From contig NZ_LDJK01000050.1 of the NCBI RefSeq assembly GCF_001431535.1, forward strand, positions 1-64,000: a stretch of 64,000 nt of DNA. The letters run 5' to 3'. Below the pieces are notes generated by a model. That model was not told the origin of the DNA. It did no database searches and saw only the letters and a program-made list of their open reading frames with translations. Each line of letters starts with the position of its first letter. Within the stretch, counting starts at the first letter, position 1. Positions 1-8,845 of the stretch are shown one piece after another. The position numbers were made by a program, and so were the translations under genes. This DNA comes from Stenotrophomonas chelatiphaga. Its GTDB lineage: Bacteria; Pseudomonadota; Gammaproteobacteria; Xanthomonadales; Xanthomonadaceae.

Positions 1-99
1 GCCGCGAAGAGCTACATGGATGTATTCACGCGTGCCCCGCATAGCCTCCCAGCCCGGCCCACTTCCAACTGCGGCTTTCACCCCACCCGCGAGGGGGTC

Positions 100-528
100 T
101 CACCCGCTCGACGCCCGACCCACCAGATCGATGCAGTCCACCGGACACGGCGGAATACACAACTCACACCCGGTGCAGAGATCGGCAATCACCGTGTGCA
201 TGTATTTGGCCCCGCCGACGATCGCATCCACCGGGCAGGCCTGGATGCACTTGGTGCAGCCGATGCAGTCGGCCTCGATGATCAGTGCCACCTGCGGCGG
301 CTTGTGCTCGCCGCGGCTGCGGTCATACGGCAGCGCCGGCACGCCCAGCACCTGCGCCAACGCCCGTGCACCGGCATCACCGCCCGGTGGGCACCGCTCC
401 ACGCCGGCTTCGCGGCGGGCCATCGCCGCAGCATAGGGGCGGCAGCCGTCGAAGCCGCACTGGCCGCATTGGGTCTGCGGCAACAGGCGGTCCAGCCGCT
501 CCACCAATGGGGGAGGCATCAGGCTCAT
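100..528 (-). CDS. rnfB: Short RnfB-like ferredoxin (electron transport complex subunit B homologue)
   Basis: A 142-residue iron-sulfur protein. An N-terminal Fe-S segment carries CGQCGFDGC near residues 19-27 with a later Cys. It is followed by two classical [4Fe-4S] ferredoxin motifs, [12 protein letters not shown] and [12 protein letters not shown], in the C-terminal half. In the RnfABCDGE complex, RnfB relays electrons between the cytosolic and membrane subunits. This copy lacks the N-terminal membrane helix of enterobacterial RnfB, and no other rnf gene is nearby, so it may be a soluble electron carrier with a separate role. The ATG at 528 was chosen because residues further upstream in the frame are the low-complexity shadow of the neighbouring gene. 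It lies 25 nt after the HAD phosphatase gene and probably shares the metG transcript. Confidence 0.85.
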   Translation of the reverse strand: MSLMPPPLVERLDRLLPQTQCGQCGFDGCRPYAAAMARREAGVERCPPGGDAGARALAQVLGVPALPYDRSRGEHKPPQVALIIEADCIGCTKCIQACPVDAIVGGAKYMHTVIADLCTGCELCIPPCPVDCIDLVGRASSG

Positions 529-553
529 GCGGGGCGGTGGCGGCGCAGGGGAT

Positions 554-1147
554 TCATCGTTCCAACGGTTTTCCGCGGTACCAGCGGTCGTGGGCGAGGG
601 CGAGCATCGGTCTGTCCTCGGGGCTGTCACCGTAGGCATGGATGCGCGTGTAACGGGACAGATCGAATCGCTGCCGGATGCGCGCCACCTTGCCGGGGCC
701 GCAGTCACCGCCGGTGTAGTGTCCGGTCAGGCGGCCCTCGCGTGCCTCCAGCTGGTTGCAGATCAACTGCAGCCCGTGCTGCTCGCACCAGGGGCGCAGG
801 TACAGATCGATCGACGCCGACACCACGGCCACCGTGTGGCCCTGCGCCTGGTGCCAGCGGATCTGTTCGAGCATTTCCGGGCGCACCATCGCCGGCAACG
901 CATCGCGTGCGTAGCCGGACGCCAGCAGGGCGATGTCATCGGCATGGCGGCCGTTGAACACCAGCGCGGTGACCCGCGCGCGGATCCGCGCCGCGGTGAT
1001 CAGCCGCAGCCGGTACGCGGCCAGCCACGGACCCACCAGCCACCACGCACGCGCGCGTTGTTCCGGTGTGGCAACGCGCCGCAGGAAGCGGCTGTAGCTG
1101 TCGGCATTGGTGATGGTGTGGTCGAAATCGAACAGCGCCAGCTCCAT
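554..1147 (-). CDS. HAD-IB family phosphatase (SerB-like)
   Basis: A 197-residue HAD hydrolase. The nucleophile motif DFDHTIT lies at residues 7-13 (Asp7 and Asp9 catalytic), and a late [10 protein letters not shown] motif supplies the Mg-binding acidic residues. The family includes phosphoserine phosphatase and other small-metabolite phosphatases, and the substrate cannot be read from sequence. The start [11 protein letters not shown] places the motif at the usual N-terminal distance; the longer frame adds 20 residues unlike the family. The gene sits 28 nt downstream of metG and 25 nt upstream of the RnfB-like gene, consistent with one operon. Confidence 0.88.
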   Translation of the reverse strand: MELALFDFDHTITNADSYSRFLRRVATPEQRARAWWLVGPWLAAYRLRLITAARIRARVTALVFNGRHADDIALLASGYARDALPAMVRPEMLEQIRWHQAQGHTVAVVSASIDLYLRPWCEQHGLQLICNQLEAREGRLTGHYTGGDCGPGKVARIRQRFDLSRYTRIHAYGDSPEDRPMLALAHDRWYRGKPLER

Positions 1148-1175
1148 CGCACCCTCCGTGCTGGCCAGCCGCCGG

Positions 1176-3260
1176 TCAGCGGACCGGCATGCCCGGCAGC
1201 GCGGCACTGTCGGCGTCCAGCAGCGCCAGCGCGCCGCCGTCGAAGCCGGCCGACAGGATCATCCCTTCACTCAGGCCGAAGCGCATCTTGCGCGGGGCCA
1301 GGTTGGCGATGAACACCACGCTGCGCCCGACCAGCTTTTCCGGCTCGCCGTAGCTGGCGCGGATGCCGGAGAAGATCTGCCGGGTGCCCAGCTCGCCGGC
1401 GTCCAGTTCGAAGCGCAGCAGCTTGTCCGAACCCTCCACGAATCCGCAGGACAGGACCTTGCCGATACGCAGGTCCAGCTTGGCGAAGTCGTCGATGCCG
1501 ATGTACGCCGGCGCGGCGTCGCCCTGCGGCGCGCTCGCGGCAGCTGCCGGCCTGGCTTCGGCTTTTGCGGCAGGGGCCGCAGCGGCAACGGGGGCAGCGG
1601 CGGTCGGCTGCAGGGTGTCCTTGGAGGCGTCGGTCATGGCGTCGATTTTCTTCGGGTCGATTCGGGTGAACAGCGGAACGTAGTCGTTGATGCGATGCGC
1701 CAGCAGCGGCTGCGCCAGTGCGGTCCAGTCGCTGACCGGTGCGGCCAGGAAGGCCTCTGCCTGCGTCGAGGTCGCCGGCAGCACCGGCTTGAGCGCGGTG
1801 ACCAGCACGCGGAACAGGTTCAGGCCCTGGCTGCACACCGACTGCAACTGCGCATCGGCGCCTTCCTGCTTGGCGATCACCCACGGCTTGACGTCGTCGA
1901 TGTAGCGGTTGGCTTCGTCGGCCAGCGCCATCGTCTGGCGGATGGCGGCGGCCGGATCGTTGCGCTCGTAGGCTTCGCGGATCGGCGCCAGTGCTTCGAC
2001 GAAGCGCTGGTACTGCGCCGGATCGGGCAGCGCCGCGGCCAGCTGGCCGTCGAAGCGCTTGCTGATGAAGCCGGCGCAGCGGCTGGCCAGGTTGACGAAC
2101 TTGCCAACCAGGTCGGCGTTGACGCGGGCAATGAAGTCGCCCAGGTTCAGGTCAAGGTCGTCCACCCCGCCGGAGGACTTGGCGGCGTAGTAATAGCGCA
2201 GCGCCTCCGGTTCCAGCCCGGCATCGAGGAACGTCCGCGCCATCACGAAGGTGCCGCGCGACTTGCTCATCTTCGCCCCGTCCACGGTCAGGTAGCCGTT
2301 GACGTGCAGGCGGGTCGGCGCGCGGTGGCCGGTGGCATGCAGCACCGCCGGCCAGAACAGGCCGTGGAAATTGACGATGTCCTTGCCGATGAAGTGGTGC
2401 AGTTCGGTGGACGTGCCGGCGCGCAGGTGCGATTCGAAATCCACGCCGGTCTTCGCGCACAGCGTCTGGAAGCTGGACAGGTAGCCGATCGGGGCATCCA
2501 GCCAGACATACAGGAACTTGCCCGGATGGCCGGGGATCTCGAAGCCGAAGTACGGTGCATCGCGCGAGATGTCCCACGCGCGCAGGCCACCGTCGGCGTT
2601 CATCCACTCCATCAGCTTGGCCTTGACGCCGGGCAGGGCGACATCGCCACCCAGCCACTCGCGCAGGAAGCCTTCGAACTTGCCCACCTCGAAGAAGAAG
2701 TGCTCGGAATCGCGCACTTCCGGGGTCGCCCCGGAGATCACCGATTTCGGGTCCTTCAGGTCGGTTGGGCTGTAGGTTGCGCCGCAGACTTCGCAGTTGT
2801 CGCCGTACTGGTCGGCGCTGCCACAGTTCGGGCAGATGCCCTTGATGTAACGGTCCGGCAGGAACATGCCCTTGGCCGGGTCGTAGAACTGCGCCACCGA
2901 GCGGCGGCTGACGTGGCCTTCCGATTCCAGCTTCAGGTAGAACGATTCGGTCAGCGCCTTGTTGGCGGCCGAGTTGGTCGAATCGTAGTGGTCGAAGTCG
3001 ACCCCGAAGGCGGCGAAGTCGCGCTCGTGGCTGGCCTGGATGCCGGCGATGAACACTTCCGGGGTCAGTCCGGCCTTTTCGGCGGCCAGCATGATCGGGG
3101 TGCCATGGGTGTCGTCGGCACAGACGAACCAGGTGGTGCCGCCGCTCATTCGCCGCGCGCGCACCCAGATATCAGCCTGGATGTAGCCCACCAGGTGACC
3201 CAGGTGCAGCGGGCCGTTGGCGTAGGGCAGGGCGGTGGTGACGAGCGCGGTACGGGTCAT
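1176..3260 (-). CDS. metG: Methionine--tRNA ligase
   Basis: A 694-residue class I aminoacyl-tRNA synthetase that charges tRNA-Met and initiator tRNA. Visible signatures are HLGH at 19-22 (HIGH motif), a zinc knuckle with C143, C146, C156 and C159, and KMSKS at 330-334. The C-terminal about 110 residues form a Trbp111-type tRNA-binding/dimerisation domain (DFAKLDLRIGKV), joined by an Ala/Pro-rich linker. The start MTRTALVTTALPYANG fits the family. It is first in a likely operon with the HAD phosphatase and RnfB-like genes. Confidence 0.98.
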   Translation of the reverse strand: MTRTALVTTALPYANGPLHLGHLVGYIQADIWVRARRMSGGTTWFVCADDTHGTPIMLAAEKAGLTPEVFIAGIQASHERDFAAFGVDFDHYDSTNSAANKALTESFYLKLESEGHVSRRSVAQFYDPAKGMFLPDRYIKGICPNCGSADQYGDNCEVCGATYSPTDLKDPKSVISGATPEVRDSEHFFFEVGKFEGFLREWLGGDVALPGVKAKLMEWMNADGGLRAWDISRDAPYFGFEIPGHPGKFLYVWLDAPIGYLSSFQTLCAKTGVDFESHLRAGTSTELHHFIGKDIVNFHGLFWPAVLHATGHRAPTRLHVNGYLTVDGAKMSKSRGTFVMARTFLDAGLEPEALRYYYAAKSSGGVDDLDLNLGDFIARVNADLVGKFVNLASRCAGFISKRFDGQLAAALPDPAQYQRFVEALAPIREAYERNDPAAAIRQTMALADEANRYIDDVKPWVIAKQEGADAQLQSVCSQGLNLFRVLVTALKPVLPATSTQAEAFLAAPVSDWTALAQPLLAHRINDYVPLFTRIDPKKIDAMTDASKDTLQPTAAAPVAAAAPAAKAEARPAAAASAPQGDAAPAYIGIDDFAKLDLRIGKVLSCGFVEGSDKLLRFELDAGELGTRQIFSGIRASYGEPEKLVGRSVVFIANLAPRKMRFGLSEGMILSAGFDGGALALLDADSAALPGMPVR

Positions 3261-3305
3261 GGTCACAGCGTGCAGCGAGGGGAATCCCTGATTATCGCAC
3301 AAGGG

Positions 3306-3340
3306 GGTCGGATGCCCTTCCAGAAAAGGGCGATCCGACC
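3306..3340 (-). other. Stem-loop between the DUF2147 gene and metG
   Basis: An inverted repeat with arms 3306-3319 and 3326-3340 and a single bulged base. It lies in the 97-nt gap between the DUF2147 stop and the metG start. No T-run follows on either strand, so it is either a weak intercistronic terminator or part of the metG leader. Confidence 0.45.
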
Positions 3341-3357
3341 TCCGTGACCGTCTGCGC

Positions 3358-3801
3358 TTACTCGCGCTGCCAGGTCTGGGCGCGGCAGATGAAGGCCACG
3401 CACCCGGACACGTCCAGTCGGGTGCCGCCGGGCTGCAGCTTCATCTTGGACTTGTAGGTCTTGCCGTTGGCCGGGTCCAGGATGGTGCCGCCGGACCAGC
3501 TGGCGGTGCCGTCGGACTTCAGGTTCCACAGGATGGTCATGCCACGCACCGGCTTGTCCTTGTTGGTGCCGCTGCAGTCGCTGCACACCGGGTTCGGGCC
3601 CTTGTCCGAGTGCAGGATGTCGACCACCTTGCCGCTCAGCGTGCCGTTGCCGGCCTGGGTGATTTCCACGATCGACTTCACCTTGCCGGTCTTGTCATCG
3701 ATGGTCTTCCAGCGGCCCACCGCCGAATCGGCGGCGTTTGCCGAAAGCGCGGCCACGCACAGCGGCAGTGCCAGCAGCAGGGTCTTGAAGGTGTTGCGCA
3801 T
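3358..3801 (-). CDS. Secreted DUF2147 domain protein
   Basis: A 147-residue protein with a clear Sec signal peptide (hydrophobic residues about 6-18, cleavage after ANA). It is followed by a single DUF2147 beta-barrel domain (VGRWKTIDDKTGKVKSIVEI near the start of the mature protein, and the typical GMTILWNL stretch). Cys residues at VCSDC and SGCVAFIC could form periplasmic disulfides. The function of DUF2147 proteins is unknown. The ATG at 3801 was chosen because it directly starts the signal peptide; upstream codons run into the repeat region. Confidence 0.85.
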   Translation of the reverse strand: MRNTFKTLLLALPLCVAALSANAADSAVGRWKTIDDKTGKVKSIVEITQAGNGTLSGKVVDILHSDKGPNPVCSDCSGTNKDKPVRGMTILWNLKSDGTASWSGGTILDPANGKTYKSKMKLQPGGTRLDVSGCVAFICRAQTWQRE

Positions 3802-3893
3802 GGTCCCCTCCCAGGGCGTTGGTTCGATGCCGGCGCAGGTGCCGGCCTGTGCCGACTGTATACCCATCCGGGGCGGTATGGTGCAAGGCCCCG

Positions 3894-3992
3894 GTAGTGA
3901 CGGCCGCTGGCCGTCAATCCGAAGAGGCTGACGGCCAGCGGCGGTCACTACCGGGTCTCAGCAAGAGGCGGACGGCCAGCGGCCGTCACTAC
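3894..3992. repeat. Cluster of three SMAG-type (GTAG-headed) REP palindromes
   Basis: Three copies of a 22-23 bp palindrome reading GTAGTGACGGCCGCTGGCC when oriented from the GTAG head: 3894-3916 (plus), 3929-3951 (minus) and 3970-3992 (minus). A GTAG head next to a G+C-rich imperfect stem is the hallmark of the SMAG REP family described in Stenotrophomonas maltophilia. The third copy overlaps the stop codon of the adjacent VOC gene. Family assignment is from memory of the motif, not a search. Confidence 0.8.
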
Positions 3993-4384
3993 CGCGTTTC
4001 GTACAGTTCCAGCGGCAGGTCGTCGGGGTCGGCGAAGAAGGTGAAGCGGCGCCCGGTGTATTCGTCCACGCGGATCGGTTCGCAGGCCACGCCATGCTGC
4101 GCCAGGTGGGCAATGAAGGGCTCCAGCGCCTCTACCCGGAAGGCCAGGTGGCGCAGCCCCTGCGCCTCCGGCCGGCTGGGGCGCGGCGGCGGGTGGGGGA
4201 AGGAAAACAGCTCCAACTGCCCGCCATCGGGCAGGGCCAGGTCCAGTTTCCAGGAGTCGCGGGCGGCCCGATGATGCTCGGCGATGACCGCCAGGCCGAG
4301 CACGTCGACGTAGAACGCCCGCGAGCGCACATAGTCGGCGCAGATCAGGGCGACGTGGTGGATGCCTTGCAGGCCGTTGGACAT
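3989..4384 (-). CDS. VOC family protein (glyoxalase-like)
   Basis: A 131-residue single-domain vicinal-oxygen-chelate protein with the four usual metal-ligand positions: H9/H10 (IHHVAL), E58 (QLELF), H79 (LRHLAF) and E126 (LELYE). It resembles the YaeR/GloA2-like branch; the substrate is not deducible. The start at 4384 is preceded by GGTGAG. The TAG stop (3989-3991) is contributed by the head of a REP palindrome, so the extreme C-terminus ...ELYETR abuts mobile repeat DNA. It is divergent from the large orphan gene at 4521. Confidence 0.88.
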   Translation of the reverse strand: MSNGLQGIHHVALICADYVRSRAFYVDVLGLAVIAEHHRAARDSWKLDLALPDGGQLELFSFPHPPPRPSRPEAQGLRHLAFRVEALEPFIAHLAQHGVACEPIRVDEYTGRRFTFFADPDDLPLELYETR

Positions 4385-4520
4385 GGAGAGCTCACCTGGA
4401 GGGGCGCTGATGATCGCAGATCGAGGGCGGTCAAGCAGTCCGGGAGACGAACGGAATGCGAAAGCCGCTCGGCGGCGCAGGGGTCACCCTTGCCGCTACC
4501 TCGACTGGGAAGGACGAATC

Positions 4521-6029
4521 ATGGTCACCGCCACCTACACGCCTGTTCATCGCTCCACCTTCAATCTGCACATCGGCCAGGCCAGCAAGCCGCGCGTCGA
4601 CCCGCCCCACAGCGCTGTCCGCCTGCCATCGCCGGTGACGGTCGTCCGCAACGGGCAGCTGACCGGGTGGCCGCCGGTCGGCACGCCGGTCTGGCGACCG
4701 GTGTTCCCACCGGTGTCCTTGTCGGCACCGGCCGACCGGCCGGTCCGGTTAGCGCCTCCGGGCAAGGACGAGCCCGGTGAGTGGGAACGGTGCGTTGCGC
4801 ATCTACAGCGGAACGGGATGGTCCCAGGATCAGGATCGGAAGATCCTCTGGACGGTGTAGTCAGACCCTTCAACGTCCTGCCTTCGCAGGTGCGGGCAAT
4901 CCTGCGCGGTAACGCCGTGCCGGTGCCGGTACAGGCGCCCATTCCACGGATGCCCGCATCACCGGGCAAGGTGCAACCGACCTCGGCAACTGAACGTCAC
5001 ACCTGGCGTCCAGCGGCGGGACAGGGCGCAATCCCGGAATCGCCTACGTCACCTGCAACGCAGGACAGCGCCACGCCAGCCGACGAAGGCGAGGGAGCCA
5101 GCTTCGGCGACACATGCGATCGGCCCACCAACCCACAGGCGCGCTTGGATGACGATCGCTCTGTTGCCAGTTTCGCGGCTGAAAATGAGGGCACACCCCT
5201 GATTTCCACGGATCCGCCCAGCGCCGAGCGGCGCAAGGATCAGGACGACCTGCTCGTTGTCACCGACGATCACTTCCAGGCATTGAGACAGAGCCAGACG
5301 GATGCCCAGGAGGAGGTGAAGCCGGAGGTGGAAGCGCTGGACATCGAAGACGATGATGAATCGCCGTTCATCGAAGGCGAACTGTTTGATACGACTCCAC
5401 GGTTTGAGCTGCGGGAGGCGCGCCGCGCACGCAAAGTGCTGGCAAACCGGGAACTTGAGGCAGTCGGCAACGAACAGGTGTCGACGCAGGCCCGTCCCGG
5501 CCAACGACGCGTGGCTTTTGCCGACTACCAGCTCCAGAGCGTCTTCGATCCTGGCGCGACAGTTGACGCGAGCGTGCGGGCGCCGATCTCGCGGTCTCTG
5601 GCCAAGGTCCACGACGGAAAGGCCATTGGAGCGCACGTGCCATTGCCGCTGCTACCCCAGCTGGACGACACGCCGTTGATCGGATCCAGGACGTTCGAGT
5701 CGAGCTTCGCCACTCACTGGGACGGCGAGCTCACGACGCTGGAGGATAAGCCGGCGCAGCGAACGTTCCGGACCGAAGAGGGCGAGGACAGCGGGTTCGT
5801 GGTGCACTCTGCGTTCCACGAAGAGCGGGATGACGCGGCCACCCATGCCGAGATGGGTAAGATCACCTGGACCGATCTCGGACGCGACGACGAGACGGCG
5901 GAGCCGGCTGAGCCGGACGTGGGCGATGCGCTTCGTCAGCTGCAGCGGCTGCAGGAGCTGCATCGCCAGATGGATGCCGCCCTGCGCCGCAACCAGGAAT
6001 TGAACGAGGACATCGGCGTGTACTTCTGA
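4521..6029 (+). CDS. Orphan, largely disordered protein (502 aa), function unknown
   Basis: Not recognised as any family. The first about 150 residues are rich in Pro, Val and Arg, and residues about 150-330 are rich in Ser/Thr/Asp/Glu with an acidic patch (EDDDESPFIEG). A more ordered Arg-rich stretch follows (FELREARRARKVL). The last about 35 residues form a predicted amphipathic helix (DALRQLQRLQELHRQM). There is no signal peptide and no membrane segment. The start MVTATYTPVH was chosen because GGAAGGA sits 7-8 nt upstream. A long, P/S/T-rich, disordered N-terminus without a Sec signal would fit a secreted effector or a scaffold, but this is speculation. Confidence 0.75.
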   Translation: MVTATYTPVHRSTFNLHIGQASKPRVDPPHSAVRLPSPVTVVRNGQLTGWPPVGTPVWRPVFPPVSLSAPADRPVRLAPPGKDEPGEWERCVAHLQRNGMVPGSGSEDPLDGVVRPFNVLPSQVRAILRGNAVPVPVQAPIPRMPASPGKVQPTSATERHTWRPAAGQGAIPESPTSPATQDSATPADEGEGASFGDTCDRPTNPQARLDDDRSVASFAAENEGTPLISTDPPSAERRKDQDDLLVVTDDHFQALRQSQTDAQEEVKPEVEALDIEDDDESPFIEGELFDTTPRFELREARRARKVLANRELEAVGNEQVSTQARPGQRRVAFADYQLQSVFDPGATVDASVRAPISRSLAKVHDGKAIGAHVPLPLLPQLDDTPLIGSRTFESSFATHWDGELTTLEDKPAQRTFRTEEGEDSGFVVHSAFHEERDDAATHAEMGKITWTDLGRDDETAEPAEPDVGDALRQLQRLQELHRQMDAALRRNQELNEDIGVYF

Positions 6030-6041
6030 TCCCTGGCCCGT

Positions 6042-6076
6042 GCCGGATCCCGTGCCCTGCGGCAACGGGATCCGGC
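6042..6076. terminator. Perfect 12-bp hairpin between convergent genes
   Basis: Arms 6042-6053 and 6065-6076 are perfectly complementary (GCCGGATCCCGT and its complement) with an 11-nt loop. It lies between the stop of the orphan gene at 6029 and the stop of the DUF885 gene at 6081. The lack of a T-run means intrinsic termination is not certain, but the position is right for a bidirectional terminator. Confidence 0.55.
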
Positions 6077-6080
6077 CGCA

Positions 6081-7976
6081 TCAACGGCCGGGCTGCGCCT
6101 GCCAGCGGGTCATCCGCTGTTCCAGGATGTCCAGCGGCATCGAGCCGTCCTTCAACAGTTCGGCATGGAAGGCGCGCAGGTCGAAGGCAGCGCCCTGCGC
6201 CTGCCGCGCGCGGTCGCGCAGTTCGACGATCTTCGCCTCGCCCAGCACGTTGGACAGCGCCTGGCCGGGCTGGGCCATCATCCGTTCCACTTCGGCGTTG
6301 GCATCGTCGACCGGCATGCCGGTGTTCTGCTGCAGGTAGTCCACCGCACGCTTCTTGTTCCAGCCCTGCGCATGGATTCCGGTATCGGCCACCACGCGCA
6401 CGGCGCGGGTCAGTGCCGCCTGCAGGTAGCCGATATGGTCGTACGGATCGGCATACAGGCCCAGCGGCTCGCCCAGTGATTCGGCGTACAGGCCCCAGCC
6501 TTCGACAAAGGCCAGGTCACCGCCGAGGCGACGGAAGCGCGGCAGCTTCTCGATCTCCTGCTGCAGTCCCAACTGCACGTGATGCCCGGGCACCGCTTCA
6601 TGCAGGTACAGCATGGGCACGCTCCAGCGCTTGCGCGCCGGCAGGTTGCTGGTGTTCACCGACAGCACCGCCGGGCGGCTGCCGTTGATGCCGGGCTGAT
6701 AGGACGCTGCTGCCGAAGCGGCAGCGCGGTCGGCTTCGACCGGCTGTATCTCCAGTGCAGCCTTGGGCAGGGTCTGCAGCACGCTGGGCAGTCGTGCCGC
6801 CACCTGCTGCTGCACCTGCTGGTAGCGGCCCAGCAGCGCAGTGGCATCGGTGTACTGGAACTGTTTGTCGGTACGCATGCGCTGCAGCAGCTTGGCCTCG
6901 CCGCCGCGCAGTTTGTTGTCCTTCATGACCGCGGCGATCTGCGCATGCAGGGCCTGGACGCGTTGCTCGCCCCAGGCATGCAGCTGGGCAGGGTCCTGCG
7001 CGGTGGCGGTCGCCTGGCGCAGCGTGCCGGCATACCATGCTGCGCCGTTCGGCAGGGCACCCAGTCCGGCGGTCTCCCGCGTGGCCGGCAGGTATTCGGT
7101 GGCGATGAAGCCGCGCAGCGCGCGGTAGGCCGGCATGATCCGGAATTCGATCATGCGCTTGTATTCAGCGCTGATGCGCGTCTTTTCTTCGGCCGGGATG
7201 GTGTCGGGCATGGTCCGGATCGGCGTCCAGAAAATGCTTTCTTCGGCCGTTGGCTTGATCACCGCATCCAGCTGCGGCAGCACTTTTTCCATCAGGTCGC
7301 GCGGCTGCACCACGCCGGCCGTCATGCCTTGGCGCATGTTCGCGGTAGCCTGTTCGAACAGGGCCGGGATGCCCAGCGAACGCCGGGACCAGTCGTCGTA
7401 GTCCTTCACCGTGTTGAACGGCTGCGCCCCGGCACCGGCGCCGAGGATGGCCATGATGCTGCCCAGGTTGTAGTACTGGCTGATCGGCAGCATCCACGCC
7501 GGGTTCTGTTCGGCGGCCAGCGATGCCTTGGCGTCGCGGACGAAGATCTCATAGCTCAGCAGATCCTGGCCCTGCAGGCCGCTGCTGCCGATCTTTTCCA
7601 CCTTGCCCAGCCACTGCGTGGTGAAGTCATGCGACTGCTGGCGCCAGGCCGCGGACAGGATGTTCGGCAGTTCACCGTTGTAGCGTGCGTCGCCCTGGAA
7701 GGTGGCCTGCAGCGGATTGAGCCGCATCGAAGCGTCCCAGTACTCGTCGTACAGGCGCTCCAGCTGGGTCGCCTTGCTGGCCGGCGCGGCGGCTGCCTGC
7801 CGGCCTGCGGCGGCCGCCGGGCGTGCGCGCGGCTTGGCCTTGGGCTTGGTCGCCTGGCGGGTCTGCGCGGCCGCAGGGCGGGTGGCTTTCTTCTTCGCGG
7901 CTTCGGCCGGCGGCGCGGCGCTGAACAACATCAGCGAGGCAAGTGCGACCGCCAGGGCGCGGGCAAGCTGGGGCAT
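6081..7976 (-). CDS. DUF885 family secreted peptidase-like protein
   Basis: A 631-residue exported protein. A signal peptide (hydrophobic stretch up to APPAEA) is followed by about 45 residues of a Lys/Ala/Pro-rich linker, then a DUF885 domain. The family's HExxPGHH signature is present as HEAVPGHH at residues 459-466, the likely zinc site, with further acidic residues downstream (FVEGWGLYAE). DUF885 proteins are annotated as putative metallopeptidases, and some members act on peptides or esters. The start MPQLARALAV begins the signal sequence; 22 codons upstream in frame are not signal-like. Confidence 0.9.
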   Translation of the reverse strand: MPQLARALAVALASLMLFSAAPPAEAAKKKATRPAAAQTRQATKPKAKPRARPAAAAGRQAAAAPASKATQLERLYDEYWDASMRLNPLQATFQGDARYNGELPNILSAAWRQQSHDFTTQWLGKVEKIGSSGLQGQDLLSYEIFVRDAKASLAAEQNPAWMLPISQYYNLGSIMAILGAGAGAQPFNTVKDYDDWSRRSLGIPALFEQATANMRQGMTAGVVQPRDLMEKVLPQLDAVIKPTAEESIFWTPIRTMPDTIPAEEKTRISAEYKRMIEFRIMPAYRALRGFIATEYLPATRETAGLGALPNGAAWYAGTLRQATATAQDPAQLHAWGEQRVQALHAQIAAVMKDNKLRGGEAKLLQRMRTDKQFQYTDATALLGRYQQVQQQVAARLPSVLQTLPKAALEIQPVEADRAAASAAASYQPGINGSRPAVLSVNTSNLPARKRWSVPMLYLHEAVPGHHVQLGLQQEIEKLPRFRRLGGDLAFVEGWGLYAESLGEPLGLYADPYDHIGYLQAALTRAVRVVADTGIHAQGWNKKRAVDYLQQNTGMPVDDANAEVERMMAQPGQALSNVLGEAKIVELRDRARQAQGAAFDLRAFHAELLKDGSMPLDILEQRMTRWQAQPGR

Positions 7977-8071
7977 CGGACATTTCCGTGGAACACAGAC
8001 CGTGGAGCTTGCACGATCCAGACGCATACGGCCAGCATCCACAGCGCAGTCAGCAAATGCGGCGTTGTCGC

Positions 8072-8845
8072 TCAGTCAGCTGCGGCGTCGGCCCGCAGCT
8101 GTGCCGCACGCGCTGCGCCCAGATAGCGCGTGATCGCATGCCGCATCAGGTACAGCAAGGGGATCAGCGCGATGGCGAAGCCCATCTTGTAGGCGTAATT
8201 CAGGCTGCTCACGGCCAGGAACAGCGACGTCGGCCACTGCTGCGGCCCCAGCACGAAGGCGATCCAGATCACCACGAAGCTGTCGATCAGCTGGGACACC
8301 GCGGTCGATCCGGTGGCCCGCAGCCACACATGGCGTTCGCCGGTGGCGCGGCGGATGCGATGGAACACCGAGACGTCGATCAGTTGGCCGACGATGAACG
8401 CGACCAGCGAGCCGGCGATGGTCCACATGCCCTGGCCGAACACCACGGCAAACGCGGCCTGGTAGTCCGGCACGCCCTGCGCGCTCATCGAGCCGACCCA
8501 CCAGCTGGCCGGGGCCAGCGAGATCGCCGCATAGGCGAACAGGAAGCCGTAGCAGATCAGGGCCGCCGCCAGCCACGAAATGAAGCGCACGCCGCGCTTG
8601 CCGAAGAACTCGTTGATGGTGTCGGTCATGACGAATACCACCGGCCACAGCAGCGTGCCGGCGGTGAAGCTGAGCGAGCCGGTCTGGCCGAACAGGTTCC
8701 AGTTCAGCGGTGCGATGCCGAGCGTGTCTTCCAGGGCGAAGATCTTGACCCCGATCAGCTCGGCCAGCACCGCGTTGGCGCAGAAGAACGCGGCCAGACC
8801 GATGAACAGCAGGACCGCACGGTCCTGCAGCGGCCGCGCGCTCAT
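8072..8845 (-). CDS. yhhQ: Queuosine precursor transporter
   Basis: A 257-residue inner-membrane protein with about six hydrophobic segments. It carries family-typical signatures: NAVLAELIGVKIF in TM1-2, VFVMTDTINEFFGKRGVR, and GQLIDVSVFHRIRRATG. Members of the YhhQ family import 7-cyano-7-deazaguanine for queuosine synthesis. The start overlaps the stop of the upstream DUF502 gene in a TGATG arrangement (8843-8847), indicating translational coupling. Confidence 0.92.
   Translation of the reverse strand: MSARPLQDRAVLLFIGLAAFFCANAVLAELIGVKIFALEDTLGIAPLNWNLFGQTGSLSFTAGTLLWPVVFVMTDTINEFFGKRGVRFISWLAAALICYGFLFAYAAISLAPASWWVGSMSAQGVPDYQAAFAVVFGQGMWTIAGSLVAFIVGQLIDVSVFHRIRRATGERHVWLRATGSTAVSQLIDSFVVIWIAFVLGPQQWPTSLFLAVSSLNYAYKMGFAIALIPLLYLMRHAITRYLGAARAAQLRADAAAD

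Noticed and set aside
1107-3347. A 746-codon open frame on the plus strand opposite metG
   Set aside because: It is the antisense shadow of metG in high-GC DNA; its translation is His/Arg/Gly/Val-rich without domain structure, while metG has all its motifs.
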